Numbered from the stretch's first letter, positions 24,852 to 33,906 are shown. The stretch: 46,230 bases of DNA from Oscillospiraceae bacterium (GCA_021201735.1 JAJQEJ010000015.1:1-46230), one strand, 5' to 3'. Numbers and translations: made by a program. Notes: generated from the letters alone by a model not told the origin.

Positions 24852-25559
24852 ATGAAAGACAGATTGCGCGCCGGCCTATCGGCGCTCGGCATCACCCCGC
24901 CGGAGGGTGCAATGGACATGCTTGTGTGCTACACGGAGCTTCTGCTTACGCAAAACAAGGTGATGAACCTGACCGCGATTACCGATCCGCTCGACGTCGC
25001 CTCCCTGCATTTTTTGGATTCCGCCGCTCTGCTGTGCACGGCGGACTTTGAAAATGCGTCCGTTATCGACGTTGGCACGGGCGCGGGCTTGCCCGGTCTG
25101 CCCCTGCGCATGTTGGAGCCATCTATCTCCCTCACCCTGCTTGACAGTCTGGGAAAGCGGGTATACTGGCTCGAAAGCGTGTGTGCGGCGTTCTCCCTCA
25201 CCGGGGTGCGCTGTCTGCACGCAAGGGCGGAGGAGGCCGGTGTGCTGCCGCGCTACCGGGAACAGTTTGACATCGCCACCTCCCGCGCCGTCGCGCCCCT
25301 CCGTCTGCTCTGCGAGCTGTGTCTTCCGTTTGTCAAGGTTGGGGGCCGCTTTCTCGCGATGAAATCTACCGACTGCGCGGAGGAGATAGGACAGGCGGAA
25401 CATGCCGTCGCTCTGCTCGGCGGGCGAATATCACCTTTTTTCGACTATCCTGTCTACGGCACCGATATTGTGCATCGTGTCGTGATCATCGACAAAATTG
25501 CCGACACACCCGATGCGTACCCCCGGAAATGGAATAAAATTCAAAAAATCCCTATTTAA
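24852..25559 (+). CDS. rsmG: 16S rRNA (guanine527-N7)-methyltransferase
   Basis: This 235-residue SAM-dependent enzyme methylates G527 of 16S rRNA; loss of it often gives low-level streptomycin resistance. The SAM-binding motif VIDVGTGAGLPGLPLRM and the later ATSRAVAPL are diagnostic. Length is typical. ATG at 24852 is one base after the preceding stop, with GGGGG upstream; an earlier in-frame start at 24831 lies inside the neighbour. In most Firmicutes rsmG lies just before noc-parAB; here it lies after them. Confidence 0.95.
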   Translation: MKDRLRAGLSALGITPPEGAMDMLVCYTELLLTQNKVMNLTAITDPLDVASLHFLDSAALLCTADFENASVIDVGTGAGLPGLPLRMLEPSISLTLLDSLGKRVYWLESVCAAFSLTGVRCLHARAEEAGVLPRYREQFDIATSRAVAPLRLLCELCLPFVKVGGRFLAMKSTDCAEEIGQAEHAVALLGGRISPFFDYPVYGTDIVHRVVIIDKIADTPDAYPRKWNKIQKIPI

Positions 25560-25583
25560 TTCTCTCTATATTTGAAAAAAATG

Positions 25584-25612
25584 TTGCGTCACAAAGCGAT
25601 CTGTGATATTTT
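25584..25612 (+). promoter_or_regulatory. Possible promoter of minD-mgsA
   Basis: TTGCGT (25584-25589) and TATTTT (25607-25612) are 17 bases apart in the 78-base gap after rsmG. Both hexamers are imperfect. Confidence 0.35.
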
Positions 25613-25637
25613 AATGTATATGAACTGGAGGCGCTCC

Positions 25638-26381
25638 ATGGCTACCGCAATTGTCGTTACATCCGGAAAAGGCGGAACAGGTAAAACCTCTGTCACCGGG
25701 GGCGTCGCCGCCTGCCTTGCCATGCTGGGCAGCCACGTGCTCTGCATCGACATGGATATCAGCCTGCGCAATCTGGATCTGTCCCTCGGACTGTCCGACC
25801 GCGCGCTGATGGATTTCACCGATGTGCTGTCCGGACGGTGTACCCTTGCGCGCGGGGCAGTTTCCCATCCGGATATTCCGAAGCTGTCGCTGCTGACCGC
25901 GCCGCTCTCCCCGCTCCCGACACCGCTGCCGGAGGCGCAGATGCGTGCAATGATACAGGAGGCAAAGGCGCAGTTTGACTATATCCTGATGGACTCCCCG
26001 GCCGGACTTGGCGACGGGTTCCAGCTGGCCCTGTCGGCGGCGGACCGCGCGATTGTGGTCAGCACAACGGACGTCTCCTCCCTGCGGGACGCACAGCGCA
26101 CCGTGGCGGCACTCACGAGCATTCTGGGCCCTCGCATCCATCTCGTGATGAACCGTGTGCAGCCAAAGCTGATGCAGCGCCTTCACACCACAATTGACGA
26201 CGCCATGGATACCACCGGGCTTCCGCTTTTGGGTGTCATCCCGGAGGATCAATCGGTTATGCTTGCCGCAAACGCGGGAAAAGCGCTGATTCTGCTATCG
26301 CAAAAGGGCGCTGCCACCGCCTACCGCAACATTGCAAGGCGGCTTATGGGGCAGTCTGTCCCGCTGATGAAAATACGTTAA
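25638..26381 (+). CDS. minD: MinD-like ATPase lacking the usual membrane-targeting tail
   Basis: This 247-residue deviant Walker ATPase has the MinD signature TSGKGGTGKTSVTGGVAA at the N-terminus, DMDISLRNLDLSLGL (switch I) and ILMDSPAGLG (Walker B), which separates it from ParA. MinD places the division septum by recruiting MinC to the membrane. The protein ends at YRNIARRLMGQSVPLMKIR, the point after which clostridial MinD normally continues into an amphipathic helix of about 10-15 residues; no such helix is present. ATG 25638 was chosen because GGAGG lies six bases upstream. It is followed by the mgsA-like gene, a clostridial neighbourhood, but minC and minE are not here. Confidence 0.85.
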   Translation: MATAIVVTSGKGGTGKTSVTGGVAACLAMLGSHVLCIDMDISLRNLDLSLGLSDRALMDFTDVLSGRCTLARGAVSHPDIPKLSLLTAPLSPLPTPLPEAQMRAMIQEAKAQFDYILMDSPAGLGDGFQLALSAADRAIVVSTTDVSSLRDAQRTVAALTSILGPRIHLVMNRVQPKLMQRLHTTIDDAMDTTGLPLLGVIPEDQSVMLAANAGKALILLSQKGAATAYRNIARRLMGQSVPLMKIR

Positions 26382-26403
26382 TTTACAAGGGGAGGTCATC
26401 ATA

Positions 26404-26820
26404 ATGAATATTGCGCTGATGAGCCACGACCGGAAAAAAGAACTGATGGTCCAGTTTTGCATCGCTTACTACGGTGTCCTGTCCAAGCACACCCTGTGCG
26501 CCACGAATACGACGGGGCGTCTGGTCAGTGAGGCCACGGGTCTGTCTGTAAATCTGTTTCTTTCCCATGCACATGGCGGGAGCCAGCAAATTGGCGCGCG
26601 CATTGCATATAATGAAATTGACCTTGTGCTCTTCTTTTCTGAGCCGCAGTCGACCGATCTGGACGATGACCTCTACTATATCAGCCGCCTCTGCGACCAG
26701 TACAACGTCCCCTTTGCCACCAATGTGGCGACGGCGGAAATCCTCATCCACGGCCTGGAGCGCGGCGACCTCGACTGGCGCGACATTGTCAATCCCAAGA
26801 CAAAGCCTTTCACCGCCTGA
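26404..26820 (+). CDS. Methylglyoxal-synthase-like protein with altered active site
   Basis: This 138-residue protein is clearly of the MgsA fold: IALMSHDRKKELM, NTTG (phosphate loop), GGSQQIGARI and NVPFATNVATAEILI align with methylglyoxal synthase, which turns dihydroxyacetone phosphate into methylglyoxal. However, the catalytic Asp of GGDQQ (Asp71 in E. coli) is Ser60 here, the second Asp of FFWDP (Asp91) is Glu80, and the active-site His98 aligns with Leu86; Asp101 aligns with Asp89. It is therefore doubtful as a methylglyoxal synthase and may be a binding or regulatory protein. GGGGAGG precedes the ATG. It follows minD by 22 bases and ends at a strong terminator. Confidence 0.88.
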   Translation: MNIALMSHDRKKELMVQFCIAYYGVLSKHTLCATNTTGRLVSEATGLSVNLFLSHAHGGSQQIGARIAYNEIDLVLFFSEPQSTDLDDDLYYISRLCDQYNVPFATNVATAEILIHGLERGDLDWRDIVNPKTKPFTA

Positions 26821-26852
26821 TTTCCTTTGACCAGGATTGCTGATACGATTAC

Positions 26853-26889
26853 GCGGGGGAAAGACGCGCTCTTTCCCCCGCCCTTTTTC
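26853..26889 (+). terminator. Rho-independent terminator after the mgsA-like gene
   Basis: GCGGGGGAAAGA and TCTTTCCCCCGC form a perfect 12-base stem around CGCGC, followed by CCTTTTT. It lies only about 33 bases before hisS, so hisS expression may depend on read-through. Confidence 0.9.
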
Positions 26890-26921
26890 TGCATGCAGTA
26901 TACCGAAAGGAGCCTTTCTTG

Positions 26922-28292
26922 ATGGAACAACGGAAACCCCGCACTCTCTCCGGCTTTATGGAGCTCTCCCCCGCCCGGCAGGTGCAATTTGACCGCATGG
27001 TCACCCTCCTGCGCAGCGCCTATTCCCTCTACGGCTTTACGCCGCTCGATACGCCGCTGATTGAGGCGTCCGACGTGCTGCTCGCAAAGGGCGGCGGGGA
27101 GACGGAAAAACAGATTTATCGCTTTGCCAAAGGGGATAGCGACCTCTCCCTGCGCTTTGACCTCACGGTACCCCTTGCGAAATACGTCGCGCTCTACTAT
27201 AGCCAGCTCACCTTCCCCTTCCGCCGCTTTCAGATCGGCAAGGTCTACCGCGGCGAGCGGGCGCAGCGCGGGCGCTTCCGCGAATTTTATCAGGCGGATA
27301 TCGATATCATCGGCGACGGCGCGCTTGACATCATCAATGAGGCGGAAATTCCCGCCATCATCTATAAGGTCTTCACCTCTCTGGGGTTAAACCGCTTTCA
27401 GATACGCCTCAATAACCGCAAAATCCTGAACGGGCTGTTTGACGTGCTGGGTCTATCAGAACAGGCAAGCGATGTCATGCGCACCATTGATAAGCTCGAT
27501 AAGATCGGTGCCAACAAGGTTGCCGCTCTCTTGCAGGAAACATGCAACGTGCCTGCTGAGACGGCCCTGCGGCTCATAAACACCCTCTTGGAAAATGATC
27601 CGCTCTTGGCGCTGGAAGCCCTGCGGGGACAGAACCCCCTCCTCGACACCGGCTTAGAGGAGCTCAGCACCGTGGTCAAATATATGTCCGCTTTTGGGGT
27701 GCCCGATACCCATTTTAGGGTGGATCTGACCATCGCCCGTGGGCTGGACTACTACACAGGCACCGTCTATGAGACCGTCATGCTGGATCATCCGAAGGTC
27801 GGCTCCATCTGCTCGGGCGGCCGGTATGACAATCTGGCGGGTTATTATACGGACAGGGTGCTGCCCGGCGTGGGTATTTCCATCGGCCTGACGCGGCTCT
27901 TTTTTGTGCTGGAGGATCAGGGCTATCTCAATGAATCCCTCCTGACCGCGCCCGCCGACGTCCTGATTATCCCCATGACGGAAGACCTCTCTCCCTCCAT
28001 CGCCCTCGCCACCCGCCTGCGGGAACAGGGTGTGCGGACGCAGCTATACTGCGAGCAGAAAAAATTCAAGCAAAAACTCTCCTACGCGGATAAGCTGGGC
28101 ATCCCCTTTGCAATCTTCATGGGGGAAGATGAGCTTGCGCAAAATGTAGTCACCCTCAAGAACCTGATTACCGAGAAACAGACCTCCTGTACGGAAGACT
28201 ATGCACTCGCAAAAATTCAAGCCTATTGTGCCCAGCGCGCAGAGGGCGCACCCATTCAGGATAAATATAGAATAGCGGGGTTAAACATATGA
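26922..28292 (+). CDS. hisS: Histidyl-tRNA synthetase
   Basis: This 456-residue class II synthetase charges tRNA-His. Motif 1 region, motif 2 (FRRFQIGKVYRGERAQRGRFREFYQ) and the histidine-specific LDYYTGTVYE and GGRYDNLAG are present, followed by the C-terminal anticodon-binding domain from about residue 345. AAAGGAG lies upstream of both TTG 26919 and ATG 26922; I chose ATG. It overlaps aspS by four bases (ATGA), the usual hisS-aspS pairing. No T-box leader is seen and a strong terminator sits right before it. Confidence 0.95.
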   Translation: MEQRKPRTLSGFMELSPARQVQFDRMVTLLRSAYSLYGFTPLDTPLIEASDVLLAKGGGETEKQIYRFAKGDSDLSLRFDLTVPLAKYVALYYSQLTFPFRRFQIGKVYRGERAQRGRFREFYQADIDIIGDGALDIINEAEIPAIIYKVFTSLGLNRFQIRLNNRKILNGLFDVLGLSEQASDVMRTIDKLDKIGANKVAALLQETCNVPAETALRLINTLLENDPLLALEALRGQNPLLDTGLEELSTVVKYMSAFGVPDTHFRVDLTIARGLDYYTGTVYETVMLDHPKVGSICSGGRYDNLAGYYTDRVLPGVGISIGLTRLFFVLEDQGYLNESLLTAPADVLIIPMTEDLSPSIALATRLREQGVRTQLYCEQKKFKQKLSYADKLGIPFAIFMGEDELAQNVVTLKNLITEKQTSCTEDYALAKIQAYCAQRAEGAPIQDKYRIAGLNI

Positions 28293-30082
28293 ATGACATG
28301 CAAGGGTTTACGCGCACGGACTACTGCGGTGTTTGGCGCATGGCGCACATTGGGCAGACTGTCACTGTCTGCGGCTGGGTGCAGCGGCAGCGGGATTTGG
28401 GCGGCTTAATTTTTGTCGACCTGCGCGACCGCACCGGCCTGCTCCAGCTCGCCTTCGACGACGCAACCAACCCCACTGTTTTTACAGCAGCGTCCACGCT
28501 CCGCGCGGAATACGTCGTTGCCGCGACAGGGGTACTGCGGGAGCGCGAGGCAAAGACCGATAAAATCCCAACCGGCGATGTGGAACTCTATGTCACGTCT
28601 CTGCACCTGCTCGCAAAGGCGGAGACACCGCCCTTTGAAATTATCGAGCATTCGCAGGTCAACGACATGCTGCGCCTCAAATACCGCTATCTCGACCTGC
28701 GCCGCCCCGATATGCAGCGCACCATGGCACTGCGCCATAAGATCACAAAAATCGCGCGCGATTACTTTGATGAGCAGGGCTTTCTGGAGATTGAAACCCC
28801 CATCCTGACCAAATCCACGCCGGAGGGCGCGCGGGACTATCTCGTGCCGTCCCGCGTACACCCGGGAAAGTTCTATGCCCTGCCGCAGTCCCCGCAGCAG
28901 TACAAGCAGATGCTCATGCTCTCAGGGGTAGACAAATACATGCAAATTGCCCGCTGCTTCCGGGATGAGGATCTGCGGGCCGACCGGCAGCCGGAGTTTA
29001 CCCAGATCGACCTTGAAATGTCCTTTGTCACCGAGGAGGACGTGATGACGGTGCAGGAGGGCTTCGTGCGCCGAGTCTTCGGTGAGGTCTTGGGCGTTGA
29101 TGTCCCGGTTCCCTTTCCGCGCATGACGTGGCGGGAGGCCATGGATCGCTTCGGCTCCGACAAGCCCGACATGCGGTTTGGTTTTGAGCTGAGGGACATA
29201 TCCGATATCGTCGCAACCTGTGATTTCAATCTCTTCTCCGCGCCCGTCGCCGACGGCGGGAGCGTGCGCCTGATCAACATTACCGGCGGCGCGGAGCAGT
29301 TCCCCCGCAAGCAGATTGACGCACTGGTGGAGTTTGTAAGGACATACCGCGCAAAGGGCCTCGCGTGGGCAAAGCTCAATGCGGACGGCACGTCGTCGTC
29401 CTCCTATCAGAAGTTTCTCACTGAGGGGGAAAACGCCGCCATCCTCTCTCGCGCGCAGGCACAACCCGGCGACCTGCTGTTGATTGTGGGCGACGCGAAA
29501 AACGAGGTGGTCTTTGCCGCCCTGGGCGCGCTGCGGTGCGAATGCGCCAAGCGGCTGAACCTGCTCAATAAGGAAGAATACCGCTTCCTCTGGGTGACGG
29601 AATTCCCCATGTTCGAGTTCAGTGAGGAGGAAAACCGCTTCGTCGCCATGCACCACCCCTTCACCGCTCCCATGGATGAGGATGTGGATAAGCTGGAATC
29701 CGACCGTGCCGGGTGCCGCGCCAAGGCGTACGACATTGTCCTTAACGGCACTGAGCTCGGCGGCGGCTCCATCCGTATCCACGATCCGGAGACCCAGCAG
29801 GCGATGTTCCGCGCCCTCGGCTTTTCGCCGGATGAGGCACAGACGCGCTTCGGCTACTTCATCGACGCCTTCCGCTACGGCGCGCCGCCCCACGGTGGAC
29901 TCGCCTACGGTCTCGACCGGCTGGTCATGCTCATGACCGGCGCGCAGTCCATCCGTGACGTTATCCCCTTCCCCAAAGTGCAAAACGCCTCCGAACCGAT
30001 GACCTCCTCCCCCGATGTGGTGGATAAAACGCAGCTTGATGAGCTGTCCATCTCTGTCTCCACCCCGCCGGAAGACGCATAA
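28289..30082 (+). CDS. aspS: Aspartyl-tRNA synthetase
   Basis: This 597-residue class IIb synthetase charges tRNA-Asp. It starts with an OB-fold anticodon-binding domain (VTVCGWVQRQRDLGGLIFVDLRDRTG), has the catalytic core with motif 2 CFRDEDLRADRQPEFTQ, the bacterial GAD insertion at about 300-420, and motif 3 HGGLAYGLDRLVMLM. Length is that of the bacterial type. Whether it is discriminating or also charges tRNA-Asn cannot be decided by eye. It overlaps hisS by four bases and ends at a terminator shared with glyS. Confidence 0.96.
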   Translation: MNDMQGFTRTDYCGVWRMAHIGQTVTVCGWVQRQRDLGGLIFVDLRDRTGLLQLAFDDATNPTVFTAASTLRAEYVVAATGVLREREAKTDKIPTGDVELYVTSLHLLAKAETPPFEIIEHSQVNDMLRLKYRYLDLRRPDMQRTMALRHKITKIARDYFDEQGFLEIETPILTKSTPEGARDYLVPSRVHPGKFYALPQSPQQYKQMLMLSGVDKYMQIARCFRDEDLRADRQPEFTQIDLEMSFVTEEDVMTVQEGFVRRVFGEVLGVDVPVPFPRMTWREAMDRFGSDKPDMRFGFELRDISDIVATCDFNLFSAPVADGGSVRLINITGGAEQFPRKQIDALVEFVRTYRAKGLAWAKLNADGTSSSSYQKFLTEGENAAILSRAQAQPGDLLLIVGDAKNEVVFAALGALRCECAKRLNLLNKEEYRFLWVTEFPMFEFSEEENRFVAMHHPFTAPMDEDVDKLESDRAGCRAKAYDIVLNGTELGGGSIRIHDPETQQAMFRALGFSPDEAQTRFGYFIDAFRYGAPPHGGLAYGLDRLVMLMTGAQSIRDVIPFPKVQNASEPMTSSPDVVDKTQLDELSISVSTPPEDA

Positions 30083-30122
30083 AAAAAGCGTGCCACAGAA
30101 AAAATCTGTGACACGCCTTTTT
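30083..30122. terminator. Bidirectional terminator between aspS and glyS
   Basis: A-run, GCGTG-C-CACAG, loop AAAAAAT, CTGTG-A-CACGC, T-run. One mismatch and one bulge. It gives a T-run on both strands and serves the two converging genes. Confidence 0.88.
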
Positions 30123-30124
30123 CA

Positions 30125-31543
30125 TTAAAATTGAATTGCGTTACGGATGTATTCCTTGACCTCTGAAATGGGAATCCGCTTCTGCTCCATGGAATCCCGC
30201 TCCCGAACGGTAACGCAGTGGTCCGCCGGATGCTCCGCGTCTCCTACCGTCTCAAAATCCACGGTAATACAATACGGCGTACCGATTTCATCCTGACGAC
30301 GGTACCGCTTTCCGATGGAGCCCGCCTCGTCGTAGTCGACCATAAACTCCTTGCGCAGGTCGTCGTAAATCTCCTGTGCCGCGTCCCCCAGCTTTTTGGA
30401 CAGGGGCAGCACGGCGGCCTTAATCGGCGCGAGCGCGGGGTGCAGGTGCAGCACGGTGCGCACATCGCCCTTTTCCGCATCCACCACTTCCTCATCGTAG
30501 GCGTTGAGCAGGAAGGCGAGGGTGACGCGGTCGGCGCCCAGCGACGGCTCAATGACATAGGGGATGTAGTGCTCGTTTTTATCCTGATCAAAATAGGTCA
30601 TATCCTGACCGGACGCGTTCTGGTGCGCTTTGAGATCAAAATCCGTCCGGTCGGCGACCCCCCACAGCTCGCCCCAGCCAAAGGGGAACAGAAACTCAAA
30701 GTCGGTGGTCGCCGTGGAGTAGTGGGAGAGCTCCTCCTGATCGTGGTCACGCAGGCGGATGTTTTCCGCCTGCATCCCCAGATTCAGGAGCCATTCATGG
30801 CAGAAATTGCGCCAGTAGGCAAACCACGCCAAATCGGTGCCCGGCTCACAGAAAAACTCCAGCTCCATCTGCTCAAACTCGCGGGTACGGAAGGTAAAGT
30901 TGCCCGGCGTGATCTCATTGCGGAAGGATTTCCCGATCTGCCCGACGCCGAAGGGCATTTTTTTGCGCGTGGTGCGCTGAATATTCTTAAAGTTAACAAA
31001 AATCCCCTGTGCCGTCTCCGGGCGCAGGTAGAGCTCCGTCGCGGAATCCTCCGTCACGCCCTGATGGGTTTTAAACATGAGGTTAAACTTGCGAATCTCG
31101 GTAAAATCACTTTTGCCGCAGCCCGGGCAGGTAATTTCATGCTCGTGGATAAAGGCAACCAACCGGTCGTTATCCATGGCCTCAACATTGATATCCTCCA
31201 CCTGCTGCTCCGCGCACCACGTCTCCACCAGCTTGTCAGCCCGGTGGCGCATCTTGCAGCCCTTGCAGTCAATCAGCGGGTCATTAAAGTTTACCACATG
31301 TCCGGACGCCACCCATGTCTGCGGGTTCATCAGGATAGCGGAATCCAGCCCCACATTGTACGGGGATTCCTGCACAAACTTCTTCCACCATGCCCGTTTG
31401 ACGTTGTTCTTGAGCTCCACGCCCAGCGGGCCGTAGTCCCATGCGTTGGCGAGTCCCCCATAAATCTCGCTGCCGGGGAAGACAAAGCCACGCCCTTTGC
31501 AAAGGGCGACTATTTTATCCATGCTCTTTTCTTCATTGCGCAT
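30125..31543 (-). CDS. glyS: Glycyl-tRNA synthetase (dimeric type)
   Basis: This 472-residue single-chain class II synthetase of the alpha2 type charges tRNA-Gly; it is distinct from the alpha2beta2 GlyQS. Motif [24 protein letters not shown] opens the protein, and class II motif 2 lies in [27 protein letters not shown] zinc-ribbon-like insertion has CKGCKMRHR and [12 protein letters not shown] 31543 has GGAGG seven bases upstream. It has its own near-consensus promoter and converges on aspS. Confidence 0.96.
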   Translation of the reverse strand: MRNEEKSMDKIVALCKGRGFVFPGSEIYGGLANAWDYGPLGVELKNNVKRAWWKKFVQESPYNVGLDSAILMNPQTWVASGHVVNFNDPLIDCKGCKMRHRADKLVETWCAEQQVEDINVEAMDNDRLVAFIHEHEITCPGCGKSDFTEIRKFNLMFKTHQGVTEDSATELYLRPETAQGIFVNFKNIQRTTRKKMPFGVGQIGKSFRNEITPGNFTFRTREFEQMELEFFCEPGTDLAWFAYWRNFCHEWLLNLGMQAENIRLRDHDQEELSHYSTATTDFEFLFPFGWGELWGVADRTDFDLKAHQNASGQDMTYFDQDKNEHYIPYVIEPSLGADRVTLAFLLNAYDEEVVDAEKGDVRTVLHLHPALAPIKAAVLPLSKKLGDAAQEIYDDLRKEFMVDYDEAGSIGKRYRRQDEIGTPYCITVDFETVGDAEHPADHCVTVRERDSMEQKRIPISEVKEYIRNAIQF

Positions 31544-31579
31544 GCGTAAACCTCCGATTCAAAATCATATACAGGTTCA

Positions 31580-31607
31580 ATTATATACGCAAATGCCGCA
31601 ATGTCAA
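31580..31607 (-). promoter_or_regulatory. SigA promoter of glyS
   Basis: On the minus strand perfect TTGACA (31607-31602) and perfect TATAAT (31585-31580) are 16 bases apart, directly downstream of the gpr stop codon. Confidence 0.8.
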
Positions 31608-31610
31608 CCT

Positions 31611-32513
31611 TTATAGGAGCATCTCAATATCCTCCACAGACAGGCCCTTCTGCAGCGCAAGGTTGATTCCGAACCCCACGACCTTGGAGATTTCCTCCAC
31701 ATGCGCATCAATATCCTTGGGTGTTACAATCAAATCCTCTCCCAGTCCCCCGAGTGTCTCCGGGTCCAAGTCGGCGTTCCCGGCCTCGGCGAGCAGGTCA
31801 CACGCCAACGTCGCGGCGGAGACGACGGTCGGTACACCGATGGCGATGACCGGCACACCCATCGTCTCCCGATTCAGCGCCGCGCGGCTGTTGCCCACGC
31901 CGGAACCGGGCACAATGCCGGTATCCGCAAGCTGTACCGTGTGGCAGACGCGCCGCAGGCTGCGTGAGGCAAGCGCATCCACCGCAAGGATGCAGTCCGG
32001 CTTGAGCCGTTCTGCCACAGCGGATACCAGCTCTCCGCTCTCCATCCCGGTTGTCCCCAGCACCCCCGCGGCCAGCGCGGAGACCGCACGGAAGTGCCCG
32101 AAATGCTCCGGCACAAGCTGCACCAGATGGCGGGTTACAAGCGTAAACTCCGTTGCCCGCGGCCCAATCGCATCCGGCGTGATCGCGCGGTTGCCCAGCC
32201 CCACCACAAGCGCGGTCGCGCCGTCTTTGAGCGAAAGCAATTCCGCGAGATTATCCGCCATAGCCTTCGCCGCACGGGAAAACGCCCCGTCCTCCCGCCG
32301 CTCCAGTCCGTCAAGCTCCAGGGTCACGTAGGTACCAACCGGCTTGCCGAGCGCCCGAGCTCCCGCCTCGTTCAAAATACGAACCGTCGTAACGGAAAAG
32401 CCCTCCTGCGTCGTCTCCTTTGCCTCAACCCCGTCTAATTTGCTTGTCTCCTCTGCCGTCTCCTGCCATATCTCCCGCGCCTCTACCGCAAGGTCTGTAC
32501 GCCTCTGAAGCAT
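31611..32513 (-). CDS. gpr: Spore germination protease GPR
   Basis: This 300-residue protease (family A25) degrades small acid-soluble spore proteins during germination. The N-terminus RRTDLAVEAREIW carries the TDLAxExRE-type pro-segment motif. Other family motifs are VGLGNRAITPDAIGPRA and DALASRSL. ATG 32513 was chosen over 32537 because AAAGGAG lies eight bases upstream. It is direct evidence that the organism forms, or descends from, endospore formers. It is divergent from rpsT, as in many Clostridia. No clear SigG promoter could be picked out by eye. Confidence 0.95.
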   Translation of the reverse strand: MLQRRTDLAVEAREIWQETAEETSKLDGVEAKETTQEGFSVTTVRILNEAGARALGKPVGTYVTLELDGLERREDGAFSRAAKAMADNLAELLSLKDGATALVVGLGNRAITPDAIGPRATEFTLVTRHLVQLVPEHFGHFRAVSALAAGVLGTTGMESGELVSAVAERLKPDCILAVDALASRSLRRVCHTVQLADTGIVPGSGVGNSRAALNRETMGVPVIAIGVPTVVSAATLACDLLAEAGNADLDPETLGGLGEDLIVTPKDIDAHVEEISKVVGFGINLALQKGLSVEDIEMLL

Positions 32514-32606
32514 CAAAAAAGCTCCTTTCCTGACCATTGATATTCCATCCTATATTTTGCATCCCGCTTCATATCTATACTCTTTCCAATTGATTTAAAA
32601 AAGTAG

Positions 32607-32635
32607 TTGCAATTTATGTGCGTTTCTGATAGAAT
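32607..32635 (+). promoter_or_regulatory. SigA-type promoter of rpsT
   Basis: TTGCAA (32607-32612) and TAGAAT (32630-32635) are 17 bases apart. A stem TAGGCA/TGCCTA (32647-32663) would lie at the very 5' end of the mRNA. Confidence 0.65.
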
Positions 32636-32704
32636 AATAATCTACGTAGGCATGTTTTGCCTATGCATTGGATAGAATAATGATAATCGGAGGAGGTGTT
32701 TGGT

Positions 32705-32968
32705 TTGCCGAATATTAAGTCTGCCAAAAAACGTGTTTTGGTCAACGGAGCAAAGGCTGCACAGAATAAAGTTGCACGGTCCGCGCTCAAGACCAATCTG
32801 AAAAAGTTTGAGGCCGCCGTGGCGGAAGGCAACCGCAGCGAGGCCGATGTCGCTTATAAGGTGGCTGTCCACTCTGTGGACAAGGCCGTCGGTCACGGGT
32901 TGCTCCATAAGAACAACGCTGCGCGCAAGAAGAGCGGCATGACCTTGAAGCTGAATAAGCTGGCCTGA
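32705..32968 (+). CDS. rpsT: Ribosomal protein S20
   Basis: This 87-residue basic protein of the 30S subunit begins PNIKSAKKRV, the family N-terminus, and ends in the helical KNNAARKKSGMTLKLNKL. The start is TTG at 32705, placed eight bases after GGAGGAGG; an in-frame GTG at 32696 overlaps that ribosome binding site and would add three non-family residues. A rare TTG start is common for rpsT and is thought to serve autoregulation in E. coli. It ends at a strong terminator. Confidence 0.95.
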   Translation: MPNIKSAKKRVLVNGAKAAQNKVARSALKTNLKKFEAAVAEGNRSEADVAYKVAVHSVDKAVGHGLLHKNNAARKKSGMTLKLNKLA

Positions 32969-32981
32969 TCGCTCAGGTTTC

Positions 32982-33009
32982 AAACCGCCTGCTCACGCAG
33001 GCGGTTTTT
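32982..33009 (+). terminator. Rho-independent terminator of rpsT
   Basis: AAACCGCCTGC and GCAGGCGGTTT pair perfectly around TCAC and end in TTTTT. Confidence 0.92.
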
Positions 33010-33038
33010 CCGTCTTTTGCTCGAAAGGAGTCGCTGCA

Positions 33039-33887
33039 TTGAAGAAAATACTACAGACAAAAGCAGTGCGGATTGGTTTGGAGGCATTGGAGATTTATCT
33101 GACGCGCCGTGCCTCCCGCTCCGCCGCACAGCTGGCATATTTTCTTATCCTTTCATTATGCCCGTTTTTGATTGTCCTGTACGCCCTCATCGGTATTTTA
33201 AACCTTGATATCACGGCATTTCTGGAGGGCGCGGCGGCCATCTTCCCCGGGGCGAGCCTAGGCATCTTGAATGACTATCTCTCCTATATCGCAGGCAATC
33301 ACTCCCACGGCCTGCTCTGGATCGGCGTCGTGATGATGCTGTTTTCCGGTGCAAGCGCGTTTCAGGCGCTGGTGCATATCATGGAGGAAATTTATGAGTG
33401 CAAGGATAACGGCGGTATCCGCCAGATCATTACACGTCTGATCTATTCCATCCTGTTCCTTGTCGCAATTTATCTATCGCTCGCCGTTCTGCTGACCGGA
33501 AACTGGCTGTTTCAGCGCTTGGAGAGCACGCTCACCATGCCGTCCGTCAACCTTCCGTGGTCGTGGCAATGGCTGCGCTTTGTCATTCTCTTCTTTCTGA
33601 TGCTCCTCTTTGTTTTGCTTGCCTACCGCCTTGCCGCGCCAAAGGTTAAGGGGCAGCGGACGCCCATTCTGCTCGGCGCGTTCATCTCTTCGCTGGCGCT
33701 TGTCATCTTTTCCGGCCTGTTCTCCTGGTTCATCGGGCTCTCTTCCCGCTATTCGCTGGTTTACGGGTCGCTTGCGTCGGTGATTATCCTGCTGATCTGG
33801 CTTTATCTGTGCGGCAATATCCTCATTTCTGGCTGTATCGTCAACTATATTCTCTACCGGCATAAAAAAATGTCCGACGCTGCATAG
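33039..33887 (+). CDS. YihY/BrkB-family membrane protein
   Basis: This 282-residue inner-membrane protein has about six hydrophobic helices and the family-typical opening SAAQLAYFLILSLCPFLIVL and late motif YGSLASVIILLIWLYLCGNILISG. The family was once called ribonuclease BN by mistake; its real function is not established, with transport or envelope roles proposed. The start is TTG at 33039, eight bases after AAAGGAG. It lies after the rpsT terminator and converges with the M23 peptidase gene, sharing a bidirectional terminator. Confidence 0.88.
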   Translation: MKKILQTKAVRIGLEALEIYLTRRASRSAAQLAYFLILSLCPFLIVLYALIGILNLDITAFLEGAAAIFPGASLGILNDYLSYIAGNHSHGLLWIGVVMMLFSGASAFQALVHIMEEIYECKDNGGIRQIITRLIYSILFLVAIYLSLAVLLTGNWLFQRLESTLTMPSVNLPWSWQWLRFVILFFLMLLFVLLAYRLAAPKVKGQRTPILLGAFISSLALVIFSGLFSWFIGLSSRYSLVYGSLASVIILLIWLYLCGNILISGCIVNYILYRHKKMSDAA

Positions 33888-33902
33888 CGCCGGACATTTT
33901 TT
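33865..33902. terminator. Bidirectional terminator between yihY and the M23 peptidase
   Basis: AAAAAATGTCCG-A-CGCT and AGCG-C-CGGACATTTTTT pair around GCAT, giving T-runs on both strands. The hairpin overlaps the last codons of yihY. Confidence 0.9.
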
Positions 33903-33906
33903 AACC

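Noticed and set aside
26821-26921. T-box leader before hisS
   Set aside because: Only a plain terminator is present; no T-box sequence or specifier stem could be found in about 100 bases.
32514-32640. Possible SigG promoter for gpr
   Set aside because: GTATA and AAATATA can be spaced suitably, but the -10 lacks the CATnnTA pattern, so I could not support it.
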